Positions 1 through 7,666 of a DNA stretch of 62,609 nt are shown here, one piece after another (within the stretch, counting starts at the first letter, position 1; every line of letters begins with the position of its first letter). The notes beneath the pieces are model-generated. The model had not been told where the DNA came from. It was given only the letters and a program-made list of their open reading frames with translations, and searched no databases. The DNA comes from Candidatus Saccharibacteria bacterium UBA6209 (GTDB lineage: Bacteria; Patescibacteriota; Saccharimonadia; Saccharimonadales; Saccharimonadaceae). The stretch covers positions 1 to 62,609 of the forward strand of contig DISN01000008.1 in assembly GCA_002421965.1 (NCBI GenBank), in the 5' to 3' direction. The position numbers were made by a program, and so were the translations under genes.

Positions 1-12
1 TTAACAATATAT

Positions 13-88
13 GCCGCGATAGCTCAGTTGGTAGAGCGCTTCCATGGTAAGGAAGAGGTCTCGGGTTCAAATCCCGATCGTGGCTCCA
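13..88 (+). tRNA. tRNA-Thr (GGT anticodon)
   Basis: A complete cloverleaf can be drawn. Acceptor GCCGCGA (13-19) pairs with TCGTGGC (78-84), the D stem is GCTC/GAGC, the anticodon stem CTTCC/GGAAG encloses loop ATGGTAA with anticodon GGT, and the T arm is TCGGG-TTCAAAT-CCCGA. The 3' CCA (86-88) is encoded. It reads ACC/ACU threonine codons. Confidence 0.97.
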
Positions 89-112
89 TTTCGGACAAAA
101 CAGCAATTTGGT

Positions 113-135
113 CGCCCATTCGGGCGGCTTTTTAT
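113..135 (+). terminator. Intrinsic terminator of tRNA-Thr
   Basis: Stem CGCCC (113-117) and GGGCG (122-126) around a 4-nt loop, followed by GCTTTTTATT. It lies about 25 nt after the tRNA CCA end. Confidence 0.75.
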
Positions 136-198
136 TAAACAGAGTATAGAGCGTAGCCGACAATCTATGCGACTAATACACCCTAGGCTTTCGACTGA

Positions 199-657
199 TC
201 ATAGATTTTCTTTGATTTTCTCGGCTATTATCCGCAGCAGCTTATCCTCAGCAATATGATCTATTTTTTCTTTTCTTGGATACCACTGACTGTCCTCAAA
301 GTGCTCGCCTGCAATAACTACAGGATTATCGTATCTTGGGTGAATATGCCAATGCACATGTGTCTGCTGGCCATTTGCGGCAGCAATATTCATTAAGCAC
401 GACCAATTGAAGTGACTGGGCTGAAACGCCTTCTTTATAGCGCCCTCTAGCCGCCTAACAAGTTCCTCGTAGTCCCTCCAGTCTGCCTCATCGAGACTGG
501 AAAGAGATGACTTGTGTTGGAGCAGTGTTACAAAAGATTTTCCTAGAAATTGTTGATTTGGATCAAGCACTATGCGCCATTTTTCTGTTTCAGCTATCTG
601 TATATCTTTGCCGTTATTATGTGTTGCAAGAATTGAGCATATATCACAGTTATTCAT
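199..657 (-). CDS. HIT family nucleotide hydrolase/transferase
   Basis: A 152-residue protein with the histidine triad HVHWHIHPRY at residues 100-109. The central histidine of this motif forms the nucleotidyl intermediate in HIT proteins, which cleave dinucleoside polyphosphates or AMP-lysine-type substrates in the cytosol. The N-terminal CDIC pair is the usual position of a zinc pair in some HIT enzymes. The length is normal for the family. A TATAAT box (664-669, minus strand) lies 6 nt before the ATG and there is no Shine-Dalgarno site, so the mRNA is probably leaderless. A second, only distantly similar HIT gene lies at 18543. The substrate cannot be told from sequence. Confidence 0.88.
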   Translation of the reverse strand: MNNCDICSILATHNNGKDIQIAETEKWRIVLDPNQQFLGKSFVTLLQHKSSLSSLDEADWRDYEELVRRLEGAIKKAFQPSHFNWSCLMNIAAANGQQTHVHWHIHPRYDNPVVIAGEHFEDSQWYPRKEKIDHIAEDKLLRIIAEKIKENL

Positions 658-774
658 GAATACATTATAGCAGCAGATCGTTCATTGTGGCGCCCACACA
701 GCCAAGCACTTCGCGCATAGGTATAGTTGTTGCCATACTCACACTTATCATGCAGCTAGTGTTATAATTAAACC

Positions 775-1092
775 ATGACAAATTCAGAAGTACTCCGGGA
801 ACTGGTTAATGACGGCTCGGCGGGCACTACGAGTCCATTAGCCGGTATTGATTCATCTATCACCGACATGCTGCCGGCTATCTTGATAGTGTCCATAATC
901 ATCACCGTTATCTTTGGAATCTTTGCTGTTGTGATTACTATTAGCCGCATTCGATCACAAATCGCCACCGTAGCTATGCAAAAAGACATTAAAGCCATCC
1001 GTGAACTACTAGAAAAGCAGTCTCGGTCGCCAAGAATAGATAATATCCAAGTACCTCATGATACTGCACGAGAAAATACCGCTTCACTCTAG
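775..1092 (+). CDS. Small single-pass membrane protein, unknown function
   Basis: I do not recognise this 105-residue protein. It has a short polar N-terminus, one strong hydrophobic helix at about residues 38-61, and a charged cytosolic-looking tail with a short amphipathic stretch (about 66-82) that could be a coiled coil. The start is supported by a TATAAT at 763-768, so the ATG would sit at +1 of a leaderless transcript. It lies just upstream of rpmG in the same direction, about 65 nt apart. The predicted topology and the promoter make it a likely real gene, but no function can be given. Confidence 0.6.
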   Translation: MTNSEVLRELVNDGSAGTTSPLAGIDSSITDMLPAILIVSIIITVIFGIFAVVITISRIRSQIATVAMQKDIKAIRELLEKQSRSPRIDNIQVPHDTARENTASL

Positions 1093-1156
1093 CATTTTCT
1101 TCATTCATCTGGTAAAATAAATAAGAACTTGAAAATAATAACTTAAGTGAGAATAT

Positions 1157-1363
1157 ATGGCTAAGAAGAATACGAAACGAAAGTTGATTGGTTTGGTGAG
1201 CAGTTTGAGCAATCACCGTACTTACTATACCAAGAAAAACACCCAGAATACCCCTGGCAAGCTGGTTCTAAAGAAGTACGATCCAATTGCTAAAAAGCAC
1301 GCTGAGTACACCGAAACCAAGAAGAATCTTGGTCGAAACGAAGTAAAAGCTCGCAAGGGCTAA
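1157..1363 (+). CDS. rpmG: 50S ribosomal protein bL33
   Basis: A 68-residue basic protein with the L33 core: KLIGLVSS..NHRTYYTKKN, then QNTPGKLVLKKYDPIAKKHAEYTETK. L33 is a small protein of the large subunit near the E site. The four cysteines of the zinc-binding version are replaced (SSLSN and PIAKK positions), so this is the Cys-less type that does not need zinc. It has a short lysine-rich extension at the C-terminus. A 9-bp hairpin terminator follows at 1384. The Cys-less form fits a cell economising on zinc, though this is inference. Confidence 0.88.
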   Translation: MAKKNTKRKLIGLVSSLSNHRTYYTKKNTQNTPGKLVLKKYDPIAKKHAEYTETKKNLGRNEVKARKG

Positions 1364-1383
1364 ACAACAGAAATCTTACAGAG

Positions 1384-1412
1384 TACCTCGCAAAATTGCG
1401 GGGTATTTTATT
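1384..1412 (+). terminator. Terminator between rpmG and the GH15 gene
   Basis: TACCTCGCA (1384-1392) pairs with TGCGGGGTA (1397-1405) and is followed by TTTTATTTA. The convergent GH15 gene stops at 1408, so this hairpin probably serves rpmG. Confidence 0.75.
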
Positions 1413-3201
1413 TACCAGAGATCATATCTAGAAGCGTACTGATATATTCGGCGTAGGTTTGCGTGCTCATTGACTCATGAGAAATTGCTACGTTTGATGT
1501 CATCACCCGAGAAACCAGGCGGATTATCGACTCTGCCTTGTCTTGCTGACTAGTTTCTAGATAGTATTGCGCCATTCTCAGGCTGCCGACATAGTCAATC
1601 CGACCACGACGGTCATAGAACATGCCATCGGCGTCCGACAGATGATTCTGCTCAATTTCTTTGACAGTTTTTGCAACTGCCGGATGATCTATATCAAACA
1701 GACCGAACATAAATGCGCCATAAAGTCCGGATATATCGCTAGAGTCATCATCAAGAGACCTACCAAGCACACCGCGCTCGCTCACAAAAACCTGAGCCGA
1801 CTCCCTGAGCGTATTGGCCGTAGTTCGCCAACGTATAGCGTCATCTTGCATCTTCTTGCCATCGGCCATGTCAGCCGCTGCATAGAGTGCTGCATAGGTT
1901 ACGGCCGCAGTGTAAAGAGTGCTTGATTTTCGATCACTCGGATATTCATAGCTGACGTTCGGCAAACCCTGGTCATCTACAAACTCACTCAAAAAGTTAG
2001 CCATTGGTGAAACTAGAGTAGGGTAGAGGTCGTCGATTAGCTTCATCCGCTTATTTAAAGCGCTCATCTGAGTAAACACAAACAGATTTATCGCAGTTTG
2101 ACTGCTGTCGATTGGCCCGTACTTATCGTCGTAAGGTAGCCTAGTCGGCGCAAGCGACCCATCGGCTTTGTACGCTAGTGAGAGATACCCATCGTCGCCA
2201 ACAAGCTGCCTAACATAAGAAAAGTAATTCATCGCCTCTTGCTTGTACCCAAGCCTTATGAGTGGCCAAATAGCCAAAGCACCGACCTCCGGGTCGCAGA
2301 CAGAGTGACTGCGCCTAGATACATCAGAAATAATTGCACCACGACGATCTATGTGAGAATACAGGCGGACAGAGCTATCAATTAGCGACTTGCGGTAAGC
2401 AGGTTGGCATTGCTCCGACACCTTAAATACCGGTGTAAAGTGCTTGCTCCAATGGTCTATGGTCGAACTGAGCCGCTTATATACGCCTTGTTTCTGGAGT
2501 GACTTAAAACTACCTAGAGCCGCCCTAACGGATGTGCTGGCGACCAGCCAGTAGTGCACTCGCCTTGACGATAGGCCGCCAATAGTTAGAGAAAAGCCAA
2601 TGGTAGAGTCGGTTTGGCCACACTCTGCCGATGCCATCGATAGCTGGCCGTCTTCGGCGTCGCGCCAAGTACCGTCCAGTCCTTGTCCGAATAGGCCAAT
2701 TGCGTGCTGATCAGCCGACTGACCGACATCAGTCATGCCGCCGATAGCAAATGCTAGTCGACCACGATAGTGAACTATGGCACTATGTTTAGGTACAAAC
2801 TGAGCAGTGTCTTTGTCGGAATACTGACCAATATTAAATCCCTGATGAAAAAACAGCCTAATATTGCGTTGGTGATCGCGGATATTTATGACGTGAACAT
2901 TACGAATCAATACATTAGCATCCGACTGGACGGCGTCCTCAAACTCCAGAACAACGCCAATATTCTCATTTGTCATGACAGTGTGGCCAACTAGAGCGCC
3001 GACAGGGTAGCGAGATCGATGCGTCCAACTGCCATCATCAAGCCAAGATATTTGCCCGTCAGCCCAAACGCCTATTTTATGACGTGAGCTTGGTAGGTGG
3101 TCCTCGTGCCCAATATATGGAAACTGTATTTTGTTAACCAGGCCAAATTCATCTAGGCCAACATACAGCTCGCCATTTGCTAAAGATATCGAGTTAGCCA
3201 T
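1408..3201 (-). CDS. Glucoamylase-like glycoside hydrolase (GH15 family)
   Basis: A protein of about 597 residues with an N-terminal beta-sandwich (starting MANSISLANGELYVGLDEFG) and a C-terminal alpha/alpha-barrel, the GH15 layout of glucoamylases and glucodextranases that release glucose from the non-reducing ends of alpha-glucans. I prefer the ATG at 3201 over one at 3258, because it gives an ATGGCTAA overlap of 8 nt with the stop of the GH57 gene, typical of translational coupling. There is no signal peptide, so it should act in the cytosol on stored glucan. It is the last gene of a three-gene operon. Exact linkage specificity is not determined; a trehalase-type GH15 is an alternative. 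Confidence 0.8.
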   Translation of the reverse strand: MANSISLANGELYVGLDEFGLVNKIQFPYIGHEDHLPSSRHKIGVWADGQISWLDDGSWTHRSRYPVGALVGHTVMTNENIGVVLEFEDAVQSDANVLIRNVHVINIRDHQRNIRLFFHQGFNIGQYSDKDTAQFVPKHSAIVHYRGRLAFAIGGMTDVGQSADQHAIGLFGQGLDGTWRDAEDGQLSMASAECGQTDSTIGFSLTIGGLSSRRVHYWLVASTSVRAALGSFKSLQKQGVYKRLSSTIDHWSKHFTPVFKVSEQCQPAYRKSLIDSSVRLYSHIDRRGAIISDVSRRSHSVCDPEVGALAIWPLIRLGYKQEAMNYFSYVRQLVGDDGYLSLAYKADGSLAPTRLPYDDKYGPIDSSQTAINLFVFTQMSALNKRMKLIDDLYPTLVSPMANFLSEFVDDQGLPNVSYEYPSDRKSSTLYTAAVTYAALYAAADMADGKKMQDDAIRWRTTANTLRESAQVFVSERGVLGRSLDDDSSDISGLYGAFMFGLFDIDHPAVAKTVKEIEQNHLSDADGMFYDRRGRIDYVGSLRMAQYYLETSQQDKAESIIRLVSRVMTSNVAISHESMSTQTYAEYISTLLDMISGK

Positions 3202-4423
3202 CGTAAACCCCGGAGCCCAATAGATTATCGGTGCGCCAGCGGATGTCTCGGATTGCATTCATGTAGTTCAAAAACGCCTCATACGGTGAGCTATACGGAC
3301 TAAAGTACGAGTGAACCGAACCGTCATCTGCGTGCTTGGTTGACATATAGTAAACATGATCGGCGGTCTGTAGCTTGCGCCAGTCGTCTATCAGCTGCCC
3401 ATCGCCAGTCCTCAGGACTCGCTCTGTCATATCATAGATATACTTCATTGCTTCGTGCTGCAGGTTGTTGCCTAGCCATGCCGATAAGTCGCGCTCGCTA
3501 TCAGCCCAGGTCACCGTCTGAGTTACGCTGATCTCGCCCTGTGGCTCATTAGCCTCTATGGCTTCGCTAATCGTGTAGAATTTCTGATCTGGCCGAGAAA
3601 CCCAGTGCCTGACGAACTGCTCAAAGAACTCAAATACGCCATTTTCTGCCCATTGATGCTCGCCAAACGTCTCATAGTCCATAAATAGGTTAAGCAGTGG
3701 CGCATCCTCTAGTGCGGTGCTTGCCCAACGATGGTATTTGTCCGCTGTAAGTGGCCAATCAGCCCAGCCACGATCACTAAATCTAAATGCGATGTCGTCG
3801 CTCAGGCGATAATTCTTCATCAGTAGCTTGATGTTTCCGGTATTTACTGGACGGTAGACATAGTTTGGACTACGCCATCCCAGCACATCGTCCCAGCCTT
3901 CGGCGATGATACCGTTAAATCCATAGTCGTCAGCCCACTTTGCTAATTCGTTATTGTAGGCTAGTTCGGTATTTCTAAATACTCTCGTCTCTACTCCAAA
4001 AACTTCACGAATCTTCTGTCGATGCCTCTCAACTTGGGCCTCAAATTCATTACGATCATAGAAAAACGCCAAGCTGTGATGGTAGGTCTCAGATAAAATC
4101 TCAACCCTGCCAGTGTCAACTAGTCGCTTAAAGCCATCTAGTACGCTTGGATCAAACTGCTCGGCTTGCTCGATAAATGTACCAGTGATGCTCAGTGACA
4201 CCTTGAAATCAGGGTGGTCATTTAGCAGCTTTTCTAGCAGATGGTTCATTGGCTTGTATGACTTGTCGGCTACTTTGTGAAAAATCAGCTCGTTGTCCTG
4301 GTCTGGTGAAGCCGACTCAGAGAAGTAGTTGTGCTTCGATGCAACATCAAAAATGTCATAGTTTCGAACACGCCACGGCTGGTGCACGTGTAGATATAGA
4401 ACTATACCGCGAGAATTGTCCAT
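3194..4423 (-). CDS. GH57 family alpha-amylase/glucan-acting hydrolase
   Basis: A 409-residue protein with GH57 motifs in order: LYLHVHQPWR (motif 1, about residue 10), VEILSETYHHSL (motif 2), FRNTELAYNNE with the presumed nucleophile glutamate (about 153), and MDYETFGEHQW with the presumed acid/base aspartate (about 251). GH57 enzymes hydrolyse or rearrange alpha-1,4/1,6-glucans. No export signal is seen. Its ATG overlaps the stop of the upstream glycosyltransferase (TAATG), and its own stop overlaps the GH15 start. It is therefore the middle gene of a tightly coupled glycogen operon. Alpha-amylase, branching enzyme and amylopullulanase activity cannot be separated by eye. Confidence 0.88.
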   Translation of the reverse strand: MDNSRGIVLYLHVHQPWRVRNYDIFDVASKHNYFSESASPDQDNELIFHKVADKSYKPMNHLLEKLLNDHPDFKVSLSITGTFIEQAEQFDPSVLDGFKRLVDTGRVEILSETYHHSLAFFYDRNEFEAQVERHRQKIREVFGVETRVFRNTELAYNNELAKWADDYGFNGIIAEGWDDVLGWRSPNYVYRPVNTGNIKLLMKNYRLSDDIAFRFSDRGWADWPLTADKYHRWASTALEDAPLLNLFMDYETFGEHQWAENGVFEFFEQFVRHWVSRPDQKFYTISEAIEANEPQGEISVTQTVTWADSERDLSAWLGNNLQHEAMKYIYDMTERVLRTGDGQLIDDWRKLQTADHVYYMSTKHADDGSVHSYFSPYSSPYEAFLNYMNAIRDIRWRTDNLLGSGVYDG

Positions 4424-5622
4424 TATTTAGAAGCCTCCTTGTATAAGCGAATCATCTGATTGGCGGCGTCAGCCCAAGAGATGTTGGTGTACTCATCCTT
4501 AGAACCCTGCTTGAGCGCCTGCTGCAATTCTGGAGACTTAGCGATATCAACCATCTGGCTCGCCAGTAGGTCAACATCCCAGTAGTCAAATCGCTTGATA
4601 TTTTGCATAATCTCACCAACACCAGACTGCTTACTAATGAGCAGGGCAGTGTCATGGTGTGCTGCCTCGAGCGCAGTTAGGCCAAAAGGCTCACTAACAG
4701 AAGTCATCACAAAGCCGTCCATCAAGTGGTAGGCATCTCGCCACTGTTTGCCACGAACAAATCCACCAAATACGAACCTATCGCTAATACCCAGGTCTGC
4801 CGCCAGGTTAATCAGTTCGTCGCGCTGCTCACCGGTGCCAAGTAGGATAAATGCAAGTTTGTCATGTGACTCTATGGCCTTAGCGGCGGCTTTTACAAAG
4901 TAAGCCAATCCCTTTTGTACGGTCAGGCGAGTAATCGAACCGAACACTGTGTAGCCTTGGCCCTTTAGGTCTTCTAGGTAGTTGTATGTTCGACGGTCAT
5001 AAGTGTGCGGAGGCAGGTCGGTCACGTCAATTGCATTATAAACAACCTCAACTTTGTCGGCTGGGATATTGTAGTTCTGAACAATAATATCCTTGGTAAT
5101 ATGACTGACGGCAATAATTCTGTCTGCCATCATCAGACCCTGCTGCTCAATTTCGTGCACTAGCGGGTTGCCGTACTGCTCACCAGAGCGATCAAACTCA
5201 GTTGCGTGTACGTGAACGATTAGTGGTACGTCAGCAACCCTTTTGGCTCGAATTCCAGCCTCCATAGTTAGCCAGTCGTGAGCGTGAATAGCATCGGGAT
5301 GATGCTTTTTGACCAGTTTCTCGACAAAATTACCATAACGCCTTTGAACTTGACGCATAGCAGACAGACCGTAGTCCTTCTCGGGATTTTCTGGAGTGCC
5401 ATTTTCGTAAGCGCCAAAATAGAGATTGTCTTTGTCTAGCTCAACTTCAGTAGCTGGCACAACATTCATAAAATCAATGCCCGGATGCTCCGCAGTGTAG
5501 GGAACAACAAAATCAATAGAAGTACCCTGCATCGCCAGTGCTTTTGACATCTGGTAGCATGCTACACCCAGTCCGCCACTATTGTGAGGTGGCAGCTCCC
5601 ACCCGAGCATTAATATCCTCAT
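4423..5622 (-). CDS. Glycosyltransferase family 4, glycogen synthase-like
   Basis: A 399-residue GT-B fold enzyme. The N-terminus MLGWELPPHNSGGLG is the glycine-rich sugar-nucleotide loop seen in GT4/GT5 glycogen and starch synthases. HAHDW (about residue 113) and the C-terminal E-x7-E motif in EPFGLTALEAA bind the donor. It should transfer glucose from ADP- or UDP-glucose to a growing alpha-glucan in the cytosol. It heads the operon with GH57 and GH15, which argues for glycogen rather than surface glycan. The ATG has AGGAG 6 nt upstream and a TATACT box just before that, giving a very short leader. The donor nucleotide cannot be decided from sequence. Confidence 0.85.
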   Translation of the reverse strand: MRILMLGWELPPHNSGGLGVACYQMSKALAMQGTSIDFVVPYTAEHPGIDFMNVVPATEVELDKDNLYFGAYENGTPENPEKDYGLSAMRQVQRRYGNFVEKLVKKHHPDAIHAHDWLTMEAGIRAKRVADVPLIVHVHATEFDRSGEQYGNPLVHEIEQQGLMMADRIIAVSHITKDIIVQNYNIPADKVEVVYNAIDVTDLPPHTYDRRTYNYLEDLKGQGYTVFGSITRLTVQKGLAYFVKAAAKAIESHDKLAFILLGTGEQRDELINLAADLGISDRFVFGGFVRGKQWRDAYHLMDGFVMTSVSEPFGLTALEAAHHDTALLISKQSGVGEIMQNIKRFDYWDVDLLASQMVDIAKSPELQQALKQGSKDEYTNISWADAANQMIRLYKEASK

Positions 5623-5944
5623 ATACTCCTAAGTATAGGACGCAGCTTATGCTTTTGCAAGCAGTTTACAGTTAAAATTAATTTTTTATTGACAGATTGT
5701 GCATAAGTCTTTATTTTGGCGGTGCATGCGCCGAAAACGCCAAGCATTGCCGGCAGTCATAAGTCTAAAATAGCTATCTAGCTCGACTATACGGCAACAC
5801 AAAGAGCAGCCAGTTCACTAGTATAGACGCCGAAATGCTCACTATACGCCCAAAATCTCGAAATCGGAATACTCAAAACGCAATGATGTAGATCACAATC
5901 GTCCAGACTGCCATCAAGCCAAGCTAGGTGGAGATGCCGACGAC
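5623..5944. other. Non-coding stretch upstream of the scrap zone
   Basis: No gene, tRNA or convincing terminator was seen. The first 20 bases hold the promoter of the glycosyltransferase on the minus strand. The rest is full of stops in all frames and borders the gene fragments that begin at about 5945. Confidence 0.5.
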
Positions 5945-6013
5945 AGGCAGGACAAACTCTAAAAAGGCTACGCCCACCAGACGACTGATGGCATTTATTT
6001 CGACACCAAATTC
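5945..6013 (+). pseudogene. Fragment of cysteinyl-tRNA synthetase (cysS')
   Basis: Read in the frame starting at 5951, the plus strand gives DKL-stop-KGYAHQTTDGIYFDTKF. This matches the segment of CysS around KGYTYQIPGDGLYFDTSK, encoded by the intact gene near 43640-43685. It is only about 20 residues long, has an in-frame TAA at 5960-5962 and no start. At the DTKF point it passes without a gap into a recR fragment. It is clearly diverged at nucleotide level from the resident cysS, so it is either an old duplicate or foreign DNA. Confidence 0.65.
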
Positions 6014-6136
6014 ACACGTCTCGCTCGCGGCATCTCTGTCGGTGTCGACCTCGAATATGCGAACCAAATAACGCTCGGACACGCTCTCCAAGGCCGGCGC
6101 ACTCTTTCGCAAAACAGCACCCTCGAGCGCGACTAG
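6014..6136 (+). pseudogene. 3' fragment of recR (recR')
   Basis: In the same frame as cysS', the plus strand encodes TRLARGISVGVDLEYANQIT followed by LGHALQGRRTL, then a short tail and a TAG at 6134-6136. The resident RecR ends TRLARGIPVGVDLEYADQIT then LSHALEGRRAL. The match covers the last 30 or so residues of RecR. The end overlaps tail to tail with the prepilin stop, exactly as recR and a prepilin overlap at 41563-41566. It cannot make a functional protein. Confidence 0.8.
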
Positions 6137-6675
6137 CTCGCATCCGCTCCGGGAGTAGGGATATCATGTGTCCAACGACCCGTATCGTAAGCGGTAGACC
6201 CTGCGATACTGCGACATATTTTCACTCCGGTCATTGTTGTTGTAGTGTCATTTATAAAAATCTTACTCCCAGAAAAATCTGAAGAAGCGTAGACAATTTC
6301 ATCGCCAAACTGGATCGTCGGAGGACTATTCGATGCAAATATATAATGTTGCAAATCTGGGGTCGTGCAGTAAATAAACGATTTCGCACGACTCGTGCCG
6401 ACAGTCCGTGTCGCAATATACAAATTTGTCTCTCGAAGGATTTGTTCCATAGCTGTCATAGGGCCTGCACCACTTCCAGTGATGGGGTATGTGCCGTGTC
6501 GTAATCTATAGATCTCCAGCTTTTTGGCAACATTGTTCACGTCGGTTTTTGCCACAGTGATTATAGCGCGTTTTTGAATGCCAGTATACGAAACGATACC
6601 AATCCCAGCGAGAATCGCGATAACAACGGTAACGACGAGTAGTTCGACGACAGTAAAACCATGAGCATTTTTCAT
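6133..6675 (-). CDS. Type IV prepilin-like protein (first of three)
   Basis: A 180-residue protein starting MKNAHGFTVVELLVVTVVIA, a class III signal peptide. The prepilin peptidase would cut after Gly6, leaving Phe1 and Glu5 at the start of a hydrophobic helix. The globular part has a Cys pair (FIYCTTPD and VKICRSIAG) that could form the D-loop disulfide. I chose the ATG at 6675 because it gives the short charged leader usual for prepilins; an in-frame ATG lies 18 nt upstream. It sits alone between recR' and dhh' fragments, without pilus assembly genes. A role in pili for DNA uptake or host attachment is inferred from family only. Confidence 0.8.
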   Translation of the reverse strand: MKNAHGFTVVELLVVTVVIAILAGIGIVSYTGIQKRAIITVAKTDVNNVAKKLEIYRLRHGTYPITGSGAGPMTAMEQILRETNLYIATRTVGTSRAKSFIYCTTPDLQHYIFASNSPPTIQFGDEIVYASSDFSGSKIFINDTTTTMTGVKICRSIAGSTAYDTGRWTHDIPTPGADAS

Positions 6676-6745
6676 ACACCACCATCGTAACACGCCTCAC
6701 CAGGCTTTAGCAACCCACACTGACAGCCACGAATTACTTCGAAGT

Positions 6746-6789
6746 GGCATCATAGAAATAACGATTGACATAGTTATTTCTATGATGCT
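6746..6789. repeat. Long perfect inverted repeat (hairpin)
   Basis: CATCATAGAAATAAC (6748-6762) is the exact reverse complement of 6773-6787, with a 10-nt loop. Flanking bases extend the pairing to about 16-17 bp. No T-run follows on the plus strand. It lies where the 5' end of the DHH gene would be expected, between the prepilin start and the dhh' fragment. Confidence 0.8.
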
Positions 6790-6853
6790 GACGCGAAAAA
6801 AATCGTCGTTACACAAGCCGAAAATCCCGATGGCGATAGCTCTCGCTTTTTAA
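6781..6853 (+). pseudogene. 5' fragment of a DHH phosphoesterase gene (dhh')
   Basis: The frame of 6784 reads DADAKKIVVTQAENPDGDSS. The resident DHH protein at 42233 reads QEADKIVVIQAENPDGDSLG, including the first catalytic motif NPDGDS. The match is about 17 residues long and then stops. There is no start codon in frame nearby, and the 5' end is replaced by the inverted repeat. It completes the set cysS'-recR'-prepilin-dhh' whose members are all neighbours at 40955-44648. Confidence 0.75.
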
Positions 6854-6920
6854 CACCAAACCAAGAAGTACATACCTATATTCACGGCAATTGCACGAGA
6901 GATAAGCAAGAAAGGCGGGC

Positions 6921-7025
6921 GCAGATAAATTATTAGCACTTCCCCCGATGCCGCGCTACGCCGACGAAGTCGCTGATCGCCATTTCAAACTAGCCGTCCG
7001 TGTCAAAAAAGAAAAAGAAAAATAA
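6921..7025 (+). pseudogene. Unidentified gene tail
   Basis: A coding-like stretch of about 34 codons (starting ADKLLALPPMPRYADEV, ending VRVKKEKEK and a TAA at 7023-7025) with no start codon in frame. The composition and the charged C-terminus look like the end of a real protein, but I do not recognise the family. It belongs to the same scrap zone as the cysS', recR' and dhh' pieces. Confidence 0.35.
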
Positions 7026-7088
7026 CATGCGACTCCTCACGCTTAACATCTGACCCCATCTCTGGTATACTTAACTAGTACCAGTTGT

Positions 7089-7164
7089 AGGGGTGTAGCT
7101 CAATTGGTAGAGTAGCGGTCTCCAAAACCGTTGGTTGTAGGTTCGAGTCCTATCACCCCTGCCA
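7089..7164 (+). tRNA. tRNA-Trp (CCA anticodon)
   Basis: Acceptor AGGGGTG (7089-7095) pairs with CACCCCT (7154-7160); the anticodon stem GCGGT/ACCGT closes a loop CTCCAAA with anticodon CCA; the T arm is GTAGG-TTCGAGT-CCTAT. The CCA end (7162-7164) is encoded. It marks the left edge of the metal island. Confidence 0.97.
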
Positions 7165-7593
7165 TAATGGATAAAGCGCGTTTTCGGCGCTTTTTTCGTT
7201 ATTTTGACCCCTGTTATTTTCGCTATTTGTAAAAGTTCTATCATTTGATTTTTGAGTTCCTAATAATTCGCGTGTTTTCGAACTGTATTTAGCGATCAGT
7301 TCGGCTCGATCCTTCAAGCTAACAGATACGGCATAGTTCTTAAACACGATATTTTCGAACAGTTCTATCAAAATCTGTCGCTTTTCATCATCCTTTTCAT
7401 TGTCCTCAGAGTTTAGTTTATCCTCTTGTCTCTGAGGCGTTGCCTGGCAGGCAACTTGGCAGGAAATAGCCCCATGGTCGCCATGGCCAGAAGGGGGAGG
7501 CATGCTGGCAGAGACTGCGGGAGACAGATGGACAAGGCCTAGGACTACAAAAGCCAGGAAAGTGCCCGAGTAGCCGATAAGCTGCTTTAACAT
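7153..7593 (-). CDS. Secreted His-rich CxxxC protein A (metal island, left end)
   Basis: A 146-residue protein with a signal peptide (residues 1-30, ending AVSASM), a short HGDHG histidine patch, CQVAC (a CxxxC pair at about 45-49) and then a highly acidic/charged stretch. A protein at 12854 has the same plan: signal peptide, GHSMG/SHS histidines, CFTAC, acidic run. I infer a small family binding metal outside the membrane; this is not established. Oddly, the frame runs through the reverse complement of the tRNA-Trp terminator and stops inside the tRNA itself (7153). The last 15 or so residues are therefore probably not original and the true 3' end was lost at the island junction. Confidence 0.6.
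   Translation of the reverse strand: MLKQLIGYSGTFLAFVVLGLVHLSPAVSASMPPPSGHGDHGAISCQVACQATPQRQEDKLNSEDNEKDDEKRQILIELFENIVFKNYAVSVSLKDRAELIAKYSSKTRELLGTQKSNDRTFTNSENNRGQNNEKSAENALYPLWQG
7173..7198 (+). terminator. Intrinsic terminator of tRNA-Trp
   Basis: AAAGCGC (7173-7179) pairs with GCGCTTT (7187-7193) and is followed by more T residues (7194-7196) and CGTT. It lies 9 nt after the tRNA. Confidence 0.85.
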
Positions 7594-7666
7594 ACTCTTA
7601 TTTTACCATGCTTATGCTTGTTGTTACTGGTAGGTGCCATATGCTTACCTCGATGCTGCTGTCTTT

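Noticed and set aside
1567..1926. Plus-strand frame inside the GH15 gene, and similar long opposite-strand frames in copB, dnaX and the P-type ATPases.
   Set aside because: They are antisense shadows of well-supported genes, without promoters, ribosome sites or family motifs.
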